Shown piece by piece: positions 7,607-16,321 of a stretch of DNA of 38,236 nucleotides. Numbering within the stretch: position 1 is the first letter of the stretch; every line of letters begins with the position of its first letter. The position numbers were made by a program, and so were the translations under genes. Below the pieces are notes generated by a model, which saw only the letters and a program-made list of their open reading frames with translations, did not search any database and was not told the DNA's origin. Source of the DNA: Desulfobulbus sp. (GTDB lineage Bacteria > Desulfobacterota > Desulfobulbia > Desulfobulbales > Desulfobulbaceae); contig QZJD01000047.1 in assembly GCA_003604995.1 (NCBI GenBank), forward strand, positions 1 to 38,236. Reading direction: 5' to 3'.

Positions 7607-10600
7607 TCATGGCCCGTTTTTCCAAAAGGGTCGGAAATAGCGATCCGGCTCAAAGTGTCCATTCAGGTTCTGGCGACCGTAGCTGAGGATGGCGGCCTGT
7701 TCCGGCGCGACCATTGTCCGCAGTGCCATCTGTCCGGGCAGAACCGCCCCCCCTCTCTCGGGATCGACCGGAACAAAAACCTGTCCCAGCTCAGGATAGC
7801 GCAGGGGCAGGCCGCCGAAACTCAGATCGGCCGTATCCGCCCGGTCACCGACCTCCTCCATCTCCAGAATGGCCGAGGCGATGCCGCTCCAGGTGGGCAG
7901 AGCTCCGGCTGAGCCGGCTATGCGGGTCGCGCCCTTTTCCATGGGTCGGTTGTCGTCAAAGCCGACATAGACCCCGACCGTATATCCCCCGTCCAGGCTC
8001 ATGGCTGTCTCGTCGTCCGACAGAACCGGCACATATCCGAAAAAAGCGGCGTTTCTGAAATCATTGGCCGTGCCCGTCTTGCCCAGCAGGGGAAGCGGCA
8101 GATTGAGAGCCGCCAGAAATTTTTGCCGGTCCGGATCCGTGCTGCGCAGCCGGACGGTATCCCGGGCAAACCTGCCGGTCCCAAATTTCACGGTGTTCTG
8201 CAGGATATGCCCCACGGCGGCGGCGGCCAGGCCATCGACCACCCTTGTTCCGCTCTGCTCGCGCGCATAGATAATTTCCCCTTCCTCGGTTTCAATACGG
8301 TCAATGATCGCCACCCCCTCCCCGCCGTATTCGTCGCGATCAGGGTCAGGTTTTTCCAGATGGCCGGCGTGGCTCATCCCGGTCACGATGGCCTCATACA
8401 TCCGCACCCCGTCAATCAGGGAAATGACATTGGAGCCGAGGGGAAAGGAAAGAACCGGCTCCAGCCTGGCGGTAACGCCTGCATTTTTCGCCATGGCGAT
8501 CAGATATTGCAGGCCGACCAGAATGCGGTAATCCCTGATGCTGCCCAGCACCTCCATGGAATAGGGATCAGCGGCCTGAAGCGTTTCATTTTCTTTGGCC
8601 ATCTGGGAATTGACCTGTTTGACGGCGAAAACGCTCAGCCCCCCCTCCAGTCGCACGTCCTGCCAGAATTCCTCAACCTCTCTGTGGTCCAGGCTCCCCA
8701 GTCTGGTCCGCAACTCTTCTTCAGACAAATAGCGCCAACCCTGGCGGGCGGAATGAAGGGAAAAAATAATCCGGCTGGCCCCGTCCTCCCAAAAATTCCC
8801 CTGGGCCCTCAGATTGCCGCTCTCCCGGTCAAGCAGGGCCAGGGAATCCGCCTCGCCAACCGGCTCCGCGGACGAGGCCAAATGAAGTCGAAACTGCTCC
8901 AGGGCATTCAAGCTTGGCTGCAACGCTAGAAAACTCCTGCGCAAAATGCCCTGGCGGGTCTCCAATTCCCTCGCCTCTCGCATACTGAGGCCTTTTTCCT
9001 CGGCCTCCATGCCGGCACGGAGTTCTCCGGCGTACCGGTCAAAATGCTGGCCGTAGGGAATTTGCTTCAGTTCTTCATATTCCACGGCCCGGTCGTCGAA
9101 AAGAAAATCCGGTTCCAGATTCTTGACCGCGCGGTCATACGCAGCCAGTTGCAGTGCGTCCTGGTTGACGACAATCCCGTGCCGATCCCTGATCCGTCGC
9201 TTGAACTGGGCATTGGTTTCGGCATCCGGGCCTGTCCTCGGCGCCAGATCCAGATATGCGGCCACTTCCTGCAAACGGGGCGAGGTCAGATGATCAGTGA
9301 GATGATAAAGCAGCCAGACCGCGGCCAGGTTTTCCGAGGTGACCCCCGCCCAGCTCAGGGATACCTGTTCGTGGGGGCTGAGGTGATCAGGACGGGGAAA
9401 ATAGGGCCGATCATGGAAGACAAAAACCTCACGGCGGTTGTTGAGCAGGTCCGTCGTATTCCAGCCAAGTTGCAATGCCGCGGCAAAAAGAAAAGGTTTG
9501 AAGGTCGAACCCATGGGACGCAGAGCCGCCACGGCACGATTATAAAAACGGTTCTCAATGCCGCCGGCCATGGCCAGAATCTCGCCACGCCGCATAACCA
9601 GTGCCGCCCCCTGCAACTCAGAAAAACGTTCCAGGGAGAGAGCAGGTCCTCCGTTCAGCTCGCCGGGCCGGACCCTGACATAAACCGTATCGCCCGCCCG
9701 CAACTCCTGCAGCAGCAGAGGCAAATCCTTGGGGCCGGCCTCGGCCCAGCGATTTTTCCTGTACTTGACATGCGCGACCAGAACATCCATCAGGCCCTCT
9801 TCGTCAAGAAAGCCCGTGGGCAGGTTGCCGGCAAAATCAACGCTGATCAGGGGACCGCCCTTCTCGTCTTTGCCGATGGCCTCGATTTTGCCGAACAGGA
9901 ATGAACCCGGGGTCACCGCCAGATCCCCCCGGAAGTCCACGTCTTCGTATTCCCGCTGCACCTCGTCCCGGTCATAGCCGCGGAGCATGATGTCCAGACG
10001 GGACAGGTCCCGGCGGAGGGTATGGAGTGTTTCGCCCTGAAGCACCTTGTCCACGGTCGTAATGACCCGAACCCCGGAGGTGGAAACATTGCTGATGCCG
10101 TGCTCATCAAGGGCATCGATGATTTCCGGCGCGGCCAGCCCGTCCTTGACCATGTCCATCACCGTATTGAGCGCAAAGGACATCCGTCCCCGTTTAAACC
10201 CGATTTCACCGGCAACGGCCTCGCGATACGCGGCTTCGCTGATATAGTTGCGTGCTCTCATTTTGCCGAGAACGTATGCGGTGCGTTCCTTTGCCCGTTC
10301 TCTTGCCCGTTCGGCGGACGCTTCATCACTCTTGGTGAAGGGATTATAATAGTTGGGCCGTTTGACGCTGCCAGCGATGAAGGCGCATTCCAACAGGGAC
10401 AGCTCCGCGACCTCCTTGTCGAAGTAATAACGGGCAGCTACCCCCAGACCGTGGCCATTGCCGCTGACAAAAAACTGATTGGCATAAAATTCCAGAATCT
10501 TCTCTTTGGAATAATGATACTCAAGGCGCAGGGCATACAGCATTTCCTTAAGTTTGGCCTGATATGTCCGGGATTGACGCTTGAAGAGATTTTTCGCGGT

Positions 10601-10990
10601 CTGCTGGGTAATCGTGCTGCCGCCCTGCACCACCCGCCCTGCTCGGAAATTGACCAGCATTGCCCTGGCGATGCCCAGCAGGTCGATTCCGTAATGGCTG
10701 AAAAATTGATCGTCCTCCGCCGCGACCAGGGCATTGACAAAGTCCCGGGGGATCTGCTCGTACGTCGCATACTGGCGATGTGCCTCCTCAAACAGGACGC
10801 CGATCTTTTCCTGGCCGTCCCGATAATACACCGGGCTTTCCCGGCCGAGAATCTTTTCAATATTTTTCTGGTCGATTTCCTCGCCGGGTTCCACGACCAC
10901 CAGCCAATAGAGCATCCCCCCCGCCGCTCCCGCGGCAAGCAGGCCTACAACAAAGATAATTACCACGAAAATTTTAAAAAAACGCCACAT
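7607..10990 (-). CDS. class A penicillin-binding protein (PBP1-type transglycosylase/transpeptidase)
   Basis: The 1,127-aa protein has an N-terminal membrane anchor (about 5-32). A GT51 glycosyltransferase domain follows, with EDDQFFSHYG (catalytic Glu92), QGGSTITQQTAKN and KEKILEFYANQFF. A linker with an OB-like segment (about 355-460) comes next, then a penicillin-binding transpeptidase domain with STFK (nucleophile Ser495), SEN (552-554) and KTG (971-973). It polymerises and cross-links peptidoglycan in the periplasm. The distance from SEN to KTG is about 417 residues, some 200 or more above what is usual in PBP1A/1B. The extra part is charged and helical (roughly 570-800). No strong ribosome site precedes the ATG at 10990. 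The gene is divergent from the lytic transglycosylase gene. Confidence 0.95.
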   Translation of the reverse strand: MWRFFKIFVVIIFVVGLLAAGAAGGMLYWLVVVEPGEEIDQKNIEKILGRESPVYYRDGQEKIGVLFEEAHRQYATYEQIPRDFVNALVAAEDDQFFSHYGIDLLGIARAMLVNFRAGRVVQGGSTITQQTAKNLFKRQSRTYQAKLKEMLYALRLEYHYSKEKILEFYANQFFVSGNGHGLGVAARYYFDKEVAELSLLECAFIAGSVKRPNYYNPFTKSDEASAERARERAKERTAYVLGKMRARNYISEAAYREAVAGEIGFKRGRMSFALNTVMDMVKDGLAAPEIIDALDEHGISNVSTSGVRVITTVDKVLQGETLHTLRRDLSRLDIMLRGYDRDEVQREYEDVDFRGDLAVTPGSFLFGKIEAIGKDEKGGPLISVDFAGNLPTGFLDEEGLMDVLVAHVKYRKNRWAEAGPKDLPLLLQELRAGDTVYVRVRPGELNGGPALSLERFSELQGAALVMRRGEILAMAGGIENRFYNRAVAALRPMGSTFKPFLFAAALQLGWNTTDLLNNRREVFVFHDRPYFPRPDHLSPHEQVSLSWAGVTSENLAAVWLLYHLTDHLTSPRLQEVAAYLDLAPRTGPDAETNAQFKRRIRDRHGIVVNQDALQLAAYDRAVKNLEPDFLFDDRAVEYEELKQIPYGQHFDRYAGELRAGMEAEEKGLSMREARELETRQGILRRSFLALQPSLNALEQFRLHLASSAEPVGEADSLALLDRESGNLRAQGNFWEDGASRIIFSLHSARQGWRYLSEEELRTRLGSLDHREVEEFWQDVRLEGGLSVFAVKQVNSQMAKENETLQAADPYSMEVLGSIRDYRILVGLQYLIAMAKNAGVTARLEPVLSFPLGSNVISLIDGVRMYEAIVTGMSHAGHLEKPDPDRDEYGGEGVAIIDRIETEEGEIIYAREQSGTRVVDGLAAAAVGHILQNTVKFGTGRFARDTVRLRSTDPDRQKFLAALNLPLPLLGKTGTANDFRNAAFFGYVPVLSDDETAMSLDGGYTVGVYVGFDDNRPMEKGATRIAGSAGALPTWSGIASAILEMEEVGDRADTADLSFGGLPLRYPELGQVFVPVDPERGGAVLPGQMALRTMVAPEQAAILSYGRQNLNGHFEPDRYFRPFWKNGP

Positions 10991-11221
10991 CGGTCAACTG
11001 GGAATAACGGGAAGGAGGATAGGAATCTGCCGGGGTTCAAAAAATAAAATTTAGTTCAATAAATTGAATCTTTACGTTTTTTCTTGAAAAAAAGCCAGAA
11101 ATAATGATATTTTTTTTTAGATGTGCCCAGAGTAGAGCTTTTTTGAAGCTTTTTTTCCCTTTTCCGGGCAGGTTACACCACATAAGATGAACAATCAACC
11201 CGAGAGACTGACACCCACAAC

Positions 11222-12958
11222 ATGAAGCAGAGCATATCCCTGATTACATTTCTGTTGCCAGCAGTCTTTGCGATTTCAATCCTTTCCGGTTGCGCCCAGG
11301 CTCCTGTTACAACCTATGTCCCGCTGGAAAACGAGCTGTACGCCAATGTCAATTTTGACAAAGGCCACGTGGTCATCCAGTACACGGAGAATGAACCGGA
11401 AGTTGCCCTTGAGGAGGAGCTCAAGGAACTGACCAAGATCGGCGGCTGGGAAGAGGAAACCTCAGGGCAGTCACAGGCTGAAATTGCCGTTTCCGAACAG
11501 ACCACCTATGATTTTCCCATCGTCATGAACAAACAGGTCGAGTTTTACCTCAACCTGTTCCAGACCAAACAGCGCGGGTATTACGAGCGCTGGCTCGCCC
11601 GCTCCACCAAGTATCTTCCCTACATCAAATCGAATCTGAGGCAGGCCGGACTTCCCGAAGATCTCGCATATCTTGCGATGATCGAATCCGGGTACAACCC
11701 CACAGCCATTTCCAAAGCCAAGGCCGTCGGCCTGTGGCAGTTTATCGCCGGCACGGGAAAAAATTACGGACTGCGCATCGATTCGTGGGTTGACGAGCGC
11801 CGTGAACCGGACAAAGCAACTCTGGCCGCCATCAAGTACCTCACCTTTCTCTACGAGGAGTTTGGCTCCTGGTACCTGGCGGTAGCCGCCTATAACGCCG
11901 GTGAGGGAAAAATCGGCCGCGGCATTGAGCGGTACAAAACCGAGGATTTCTGGCATCTGGCCAGTAAAGATTATTTGAGCCTGGAGACCAAGCGTTACGT
12001 GCCCAAGCTCATCGCGGCGATAATTATTGCAAAAAATCCTGAAAAATACGGATTTTCAGACATCAACTATCAGCAGCCCCCCCAGTTTGACACCATCCCG
12101 GTTCCGCCGATGACCGATCTCCATGCCGTGGCCATGGCCAGTGGAGAGGACATCGAGACGATCAGGGATTTGAATAACGAACTTTTGAAGAACCTGACCC
12201 CTCCCGGCAAGAACTCCTATGAACTGCGCATCCCCGCCGGCACCTATGAGCGGGTTGCCAGCAACCTTGCACGGCTGCAGCCGGTGGCCAGCATCGATTA
12301 CAAAACCCATGTGGTCAAAAAGGGAGATACCCTGACCGCCATTTGCCGCACCTACAACCTGAGCAAAACCGCCCTGCTGAAGGCGAACAATCTGCACACC
12401 GCCAAACTCGTTGCCGGCCAGCGCCTGCGCATCCCTTACCAGACAACCAAGTACGTCCTGCTCAAAGAAGGGGAAAAACCGGCAAAAGTGGCTTTGGCTG
12501 AGTTTGATGGCGACATGCAGTTTCACAGGGTTAAAAAGGGCGAGACCCTCTCGAAAATCGCTTCCCTGTATGGCGTGACCGCGCAAACCCTCATGCAGTG
12601 GAATAACCTGCAAAGCATACACAAAATCGCCGAGGGGCAGCAGTTGGCTCTTTTTCTCGATAAACCCGTCCAGCCGGCAATAGTCGCGCAACAGAAACCC
12701 GATATGTCCACGGCCACCGCAATGGTTGCGAGTGAAAAATCCGCAAGCGACGCCACCCTCAAGGCGGAGTTCAAAAAAAGACCGGCCGGTGCGGTTACGA
12801 ATCAGGAGAAGATTACCTATCACCAGGTCAAATCCGGCGACACCCTTTGGTCGATTGCGCAAAAATACCGGATCACCCTTGAAAAACTTCGTAAATGGAA
12901 CAATCTGAAATCAAACAATATTAATGTCGGCGCAAAGCTGGTCATAAAAAAAGCCTGA
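11222..12958 (+). CDS. mltD: MltD-like membrane-bound lytic murein transglycosylase with three LysM domains
   Basis: The 578-aa product is a lipoprotein (signal ending ILSGC, Cys24). An SLT (GH23) domain lies at about 130-280, with the catalytic glutamate in AMIESGYNP (Glu155), then GLWQF and the VAAYNAGEGKI motif. Three LysM peptidoglycan-binding repeats follow (about 360-405, 452-497 and 533-577), each starting with a KKGDTL, KKGETL or KSGDTL signature. This is the MltD architecture: it cleaves the MurNAc-GlcNAc bond to form 1,6-anhydro ends. The gene lies divergent from a class A PBP, pairing synthesis and cleavage of the same polymer. The intergenic region of 231 bp is AT-rich and presumably holds both promoters. 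The start has no clear Shine-Dalgarno sequence. Confidence 0.93.
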   Translation: MKQSISLITFLLPAVFAISILSGCAQAPVTTYVPLENELYANVNFDKGHVVIQYTENEPEVALEEELKELTKIGGWEEETSGQSQAEIAVSEQTTYDFPIVMNKQVEFYLNLFQTKQRGYYERWLARSTKYLPYIKSNLRQAGLPEDLAYLAMIESGYNPTAISKAKAVGLWQFIAGTGKNYGLRIDSWVDERREPDKATLAAIKYLTFLYEEFGSWYLAVAAYNAGEGKIGRGIERYKTEDFWHLASKDYLSLETKRYVPKLIAAIIIAKNPEKYGFSDINYQQPPQFDTIPVPPMTDLHAVAMASGEDIETIRDLNNELLKNLTPPGKNSYELRIPAGTYERVASNLARLQPVASIDYKTHVVKKGDTLTAICRTYNLSKTALLKANNLHTAKLVAGQRLRIPYQTTKYVLLKEGEKPAKVALAEFDGDMQFHRVKKGETLSKIASLYGVTAQTLMQWNNLQSIHKIAEGQQLALFLDKPVQPAIVAQQKPDMSTATAMVASEKSASDATLKAEFKKRPAGAVTNQEKITYHQVKSGDTLWSIAQKYRITLEKLRKWNNLKSNNINVGAKLVIKKA

Positions 12959-13264
12959 AATCCCCTTACCACTCTCCGGTACCCGCATACCTGCCTTTAG
13001 TAACGGCGTGCCCTCACCTGCCGCTGGCTCACCGGACGACGGAAACGAAATCACTATTTTCCGGCTTCTCCTCTTTACTTCAGAGGGGTTCATGGCTACA
13101 TTCGTACCCATGCACCATTCCCCTGATCGGCAGTCACCCAAAACATGACGGATTATCGCCGCAGGCCATGCGGCCGGGGAAATTACCCGGGCGAAACGCA
13201 TTGATGTGTTAGTTTTAGCGACGCCAGCAATGTTGATGCGCGGCGAATCTCCCGCAATGTTCAG
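12959..13264. other. intergenic region between mltD-like and traB-like genes
   Basis: About 306 bp with no ORF that has a ribosome site and no strong terminator hairpin. A short CCGGG-N7-CCCGG dyad (near 13174-13190) is the only structure noted. The promoter of the TraB-family gene should lie here, but no clear hexamers are visible. Confidence 0.4.
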
Positions 13265-14482
13265 ATGACAGGACACATACCCCTTATGCCCCATGCCCCT
13301 TTTCCGAGCCGTGCGTATCCCGAGGATGTTGTGGAGATCCGCCTCTCCGACAAAACCGTTCTCCTGGTCGGTACCGCCCATATATCCCGGCAATCCACTG
13401 ATCTGGTTCGAGAGGTCATCGAAGAGGAACAGCCCGATACCGTCTGCATTGAACTTGATGAAAAAAGGTTCCAGTCCCTGTCCCGTAAACAGCAGTGGGA
13501 AGGTCTCGACCTCAAGCAGGTCATCCAAAACAAGCAGCTCTCCACCCTCCTGGTCAACCTGATTCTCGCCTCCTATCAGAAAAAGCTTGGGGGAAAGCTG
13601 GGGGTGATGCCCGGCACCGAACTGCTGACCGCGGCCCAGGTGGCCGAGAAGCACCGGATAACGACCGTCCTCTGCGACCGTGACGTGCGGATTACCCTCC
13701 GGCGCGCCTGGCACGCCACCTCCCTTTGGAAAAAATTCTCGCTGCTGACCACCCTGCTCACCAGTCTTTTTGACGATACGGATCTTGACGAACAGAAACT
13801 GGCCGAACTGCGGCGCGGGGACGTCTTGTCCGAACTGATCGGCGAGATCGGCAAGGCCATGCCCGAGGCCAAAAAAGCGCTCATCGATGAACGTGATATC
13901 TATATGGCGGAAAAAATTAAGGCCGCGCCCGGCCAACGGCTGGTGGCGGTGGTGGGAGCGGGACATCTGGAGGGTATCCGCCGGGTGATCAAAGAGGACC
14001 ACCGCGACCGCCTTGCGGAGATAGAAGCCATTCCGCCGGTGAGCAGGGCCTGGAAGGTTGCCGGCTGGACCCTGCCGGTCCTGATTATCCTCTCCCTGGT
14101 CCTGATCGGTTTTGAGAAAGGAGCGGGGGCGGCCGGCGATCTGCTGGGGTACTGGATTCTGGTCAACGGCATTCCGGCCGCACTCGGCGCCCTATTTGCC
14201 TGGGCCCATCCGGCAACCGTTGCGTCAGCCTTTGCCGCGGCGCCACTGACCAGCTTGTCACCGCTCATCGGCGTTGGTTATGTCGCGGCCTTTGTGCAGG
14301 TAATGAGCAAGCCGCCCGTGGTGCGCGAATTCGAAACCGTCAGCAGCGACATGTCCTCGGTGACCGGCTGGTGGCGGAACAAACTGTTGCGCATCTTTCT
14401 CGTCTTCCTGCTTTCCGGTTTCGGTTCAGCCATCGGCACCTGGGTCGGCGGTTATGAAATCTTCAGCAACCTCTTCAGTTGA
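13265..14482 (+). CDS. TraB/PrgY family (Tiki superfamily) membrane protein
   Basis: The 405-aa protein carries the conserved motifs of the TraB/PrgY family: GTAHIS (36-41), ELDEKR (63-68), a central region with ERD, and VVGAGHLEGI (about 240-250). A C-terminal half with about four transmembrane segments follows. Bacterial members include PrgY, which limits pheromone signalling in Enterococcus; the superfamily includes the Tiki proteases. The GTAH, ELD and GxxH residues are the proposed metal or active-site positions. The substrate here is unknown. The start at 13265 lacks an obvious ribosome site, and an ATG at 13286 is an alternative. The YhbY gene follows after 4 bp. Confidence 0.88.
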   Translation: MTGHIPLMPHAPFPSRAYPEDVVEIRLSDKTVLLVGTAHISRQSTDLVREVIEEEQPDTVCIELDEKRFQSLSRKQQWEGLDLKQVIQNKQLSTLLVNLILASYQKKLGGKLGVMPGTELLTAAQVAEKHRITTVLCDRDVRITLRRAWHATSLWKKFSLLTTLLTSLFDDTDLDEQKLAELRRGDVLSELIGEIGKAMPEAKKALIDERDIYMAEKIKAAPGQRLVAVVGAGHLEGIRRVIKEDHRDRLAEIEAIPPVSRAWKVAGWTLPVLIILSLVLIGFEKGAGAAGDLLGYWILVNGIPAALGALFAWAHPATVASAFAAAPLTSLSPLIGVGYVAAFVQVMSKPPVVREFETVSSDMSSVTGWWRNKLLRIFLVFLLSGFGSAIGTWVGGYEIFSNLFS

Positions 14483-14486
14483 TGCC

Positions 14487-14813
14487 ATGAAAAAACCGCA
14501 AGAACGAATCCCCCTGACCGGCAAGCAGATAAAATTTCTCCGGGGGCTGGGGCATCATCTGGACCATAGCGTCATTGTCGGGCGCGAAGGAGTTTCGGAC
14601 AATCTCGTCCAGAGCTGCGCCGACGGCCTGCAAGCGCACGAACTGATCAAGATCCGGCTGGGCCAGAATTGTCCGCTCACCAAGGATGAGGCCGCGCGGC
14701 TCCTGGCGGATCGGACCGGGGCGCATCTGGTCCAGCTGATAGGGAAAACCGTCGTTCTCTACCGGGAGAACCCGGACCTGCCCCCTGATCTGGGTATACA
14801 CCTGCCCCGCTGA
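14487..14813 (+). CDS. yhbY: YhbY-family (CRM domain) RNA-binding protein
   Basis: The sequence LTGKQIKFLRGLGHHLDHSVIVGREGVSDN, continuing to LIKIRLGQN and a terminal IGKTVVLYR, is the CRM/YhbY fold. In E. coli YhbY associates with pre-50S ribosomal particles. I chose the ATG at 14487 (108 aa), which gives the usual family length of about 97 plus a short tail. An ATG at 14454 would overlap the upstream gene by 29 nt and add 11 atypical residues. It follows the TraB-family gene by 4 bp, so the two are probably co-transcribed. Confidence 0.9.
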   Translation: MKKPQERIPLTGKQIKFLRGLGHHLDHSVIVGREGVSDNLVQSCADGLQAHELIKIRLGQNCPLTKDEAARLLADRTGAHLVQLIGKTVVLYRENPDLPPDLGIHLPR

Positions 14814-14865
14814 TTTCAGGCGCTGCTTCGGGCCGCACTTCCCACCGGGGCGAACCCGTCCCGGA

Positions 14866-15918
14866 TCAGTTCTTTTCCTCAACAGGTGCCGAATGCCGGA
14901 GCGCGGCCCGGTAGGCATTTTTGTAGGCCGTCATCGCCTCTTTGTCCTGCTTCTGATCCTCGTGGACCCGGCCCAGGTAATAGAAGGCCTCATAATTGTC
15001 CGGATCGGCGGCCACCAGCGCCTGCAGCTCCTGCAAGGCTTCCGCCGTCTGCCCCTTCAACCGCTTGAGTTCGCCCCGACAGGCCTTGCCCCGGACGGAA
15101 CCTGGATCAGCGGCCAGGGCCTGATTTATGGCCTTTTCCGCTTCAGGCAGCTGCTTCTTGTTCAGATAGAGACAGCCCAGTTCGAGATGCGCTTCGCTCA
15201 TTTTCGGATCAATCTCCACCGCCTTGCCGAATTCCCGGATCGCGTTGTCAATCTGGCCGCGGCGCAGCATAACCAGGCCGAAATCATAGTGGCGTCGCCC
15301 CCCCTTCTCCTGGTCGGAGGCCTCAGCCATTTCAGGCCGCAACTCCGCTTCAACCTGGGCGACGGTCTTCTCGCCGAGCATGATTTCCACCGCCCCCTTC
15401 AGCCGATCTTGCAGGTCACGGCTGTAACCAAGCCCTGCCGCGGCCTTGCCGTCCTTGTCCACCAGGAGGACGGTGGGCAGAACAAAAATGCCCAGGGTGG
15501 CATAGGCCTGCTGTCCGGGATCCGTGTAGACTTCCAGGGAACTCTTGGAAAGAGAGAGAACTTCATCGATACGGGCGGCCTCATCGCCTTGGGCGTTGAC
15601 GGAGATCAACCGCACGTCGCGCTGCTTAAAAAACGGCGTCAGCCTTTCCACCTCGGCAAGAATCGTGGCGGAATGCTCTGCCTTTTCAGGAATATCCGCG
15701 CCCCAGAGGACAACCAGAAACGGCTTGCCCTTGAGTTCCGCAAAGGCAAGTGACTTACCCGGATCCTTTACCCCCTTGAAGGAGACATCCGGCACAACCG
15801 CACCCTCGTCAAATCCACGGAAAGGAAACGCAACCGCTCTCAGGGTGGTGCTGCTGATGAAAACCATCGCTGAAAAAATGATCACCGCAATCAATGATCT
15901 CATATTGCCTGTCATCAT
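14866..15918 (-). CDS. secreted thioredoxin-fold (redoxin-like) protein with C-terminal TPRs, lacking redox cysteines
   Basis: The 350-aa protein has an N-terminal signal or anchor (about 8-30) and an AhpC/TSA-like thioredoxin fold (about 38-180). TPRs follow from about 208 (YDFGLVMLRRGQIDNAIREFGKAVEIDP, then AHLELGCLYLNKKQLPEAEKAI and YEAFYYLGRVHEDQKQDKEA). Where thioredoxins have WCxxC, this protein reads LWGADIPEKAEHS. Both cysteines are absent, so it cannot be a normal disulfide oxidoreductase. A structural or binding role in the periplasm is more likely. The start is supported by AAAGGTG upstream. The gene is divergent from the small protein gene at 16116, with a perfect dyad between them. 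Confidence 0.82.
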   Translation of the reverse strand: MMTGNMRSLIAVIIFSAMVFISSTTLRAVAFPFRGFDEGAVVPDVSFKGVKDPGKSLAFAELKGKPFLVVLWGADIPEKAEHSATILAEVERLTPFFKQRDVRLISVNAQGDEAARIDEVLSLSKSSLEVYTDPGQQAYATLGIFVLPTVLLVDKDGKAAAGLGYSRDLQDRLKGAVEIMLGEKTVAQVEAELRPEMAEASDQEKGGRRHYDFGLVMLRRGQIDNAIREFGKAVEIDPKMSEAHLELGCLYLNKKQLPEAEKAINQALAADPGSVRGKACRGELKRLKGQTAEALQELQALVAADPDNYEAFYYLGRVHEDQKQDKEAMTAYKNAYRAALRHSAPVEEKN

Positions 15919-15990
15919 ACACCTTTAATTTTGCAGTTTATGAAAATATAACAGGAAGTTGCCCTGATCCGTTGCACCATTTTGGTTACA

Positions 15991-16011
15991 ATGTGGTATT
16001 TTCTACCACAT
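15991..16011. promoter_or_regulatory. 21-bp perfect dyad, candidate operator
   Basis: ATGTGGTA and TACCACAT form perfect inverted arms around the 5-nt spacer TTTTC. The dyad sits in the 197-bp divergent region between the thioredoxin-fold gene (start 15918) and the small protein gene (start 16116). No U-tract follows, so an operator for a dimeric regulator fits better than a terminator. Confidence 0.5.
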
Positions 16012-16115
16012 ATCAGGACAAATGAGAAGGATTGGCTGCAAAAAATAACGGAATTGAGGTACAGTAGGGCAGAAGGGTAATCAGAACTTTAGACCATAAT
16101 CAGAGGAGAGGGCTA

Positions 16116-16319
16116 ATGGGTGACATCCAATCCGTTCCCGGCCTTTCGGCGAACCTGAAAAAGGCCGTTTGCTGGATAGGCGAGACCGTCAGGGAACATC
16201 CGGACATCCAGCGGGATCAAATCATCAACGAGGCGGAACTGCGGTTTGACCTCACTCCCAGAGAGTGCGAATTTCTGAACCAGAATTTCCTGAAATTTAC
16301 CGACCAGCGGCCCTGTTGA
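16116..16319 (+). CDS. small conserved-looking protein, function unknown
   Basis: This 67-aa protein starts at an ATG preceded by a strong GGAGAGG site. It contains KKAVCWIGETVREHP, then a predicted helix and RFDLTPRECEFLNQNFLKF, a compact helical, soluble composition with two cysteines. I do not recognise a named family. It ends 2 bp before the converging stop codon of the histidine kinase gene. The strong ribosome site and biased codon use make it a real gene despite its size. Confidence 0.7.
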   Translation: MGDIQSVPGLSANLKKAVCWIGETVREHPDIQRDQIINEAELRFDLTPRECEFLNQNFLKFTDQRPC

Positions 16320-16321
16320 AC

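Noticed and set aside
11136-11160. AGCTT-N5-AAGCT followed by T-tract as a terminator
   Set aside because: The stem is only 5 bp and lies in a divergent promoter region with no gene ending there.
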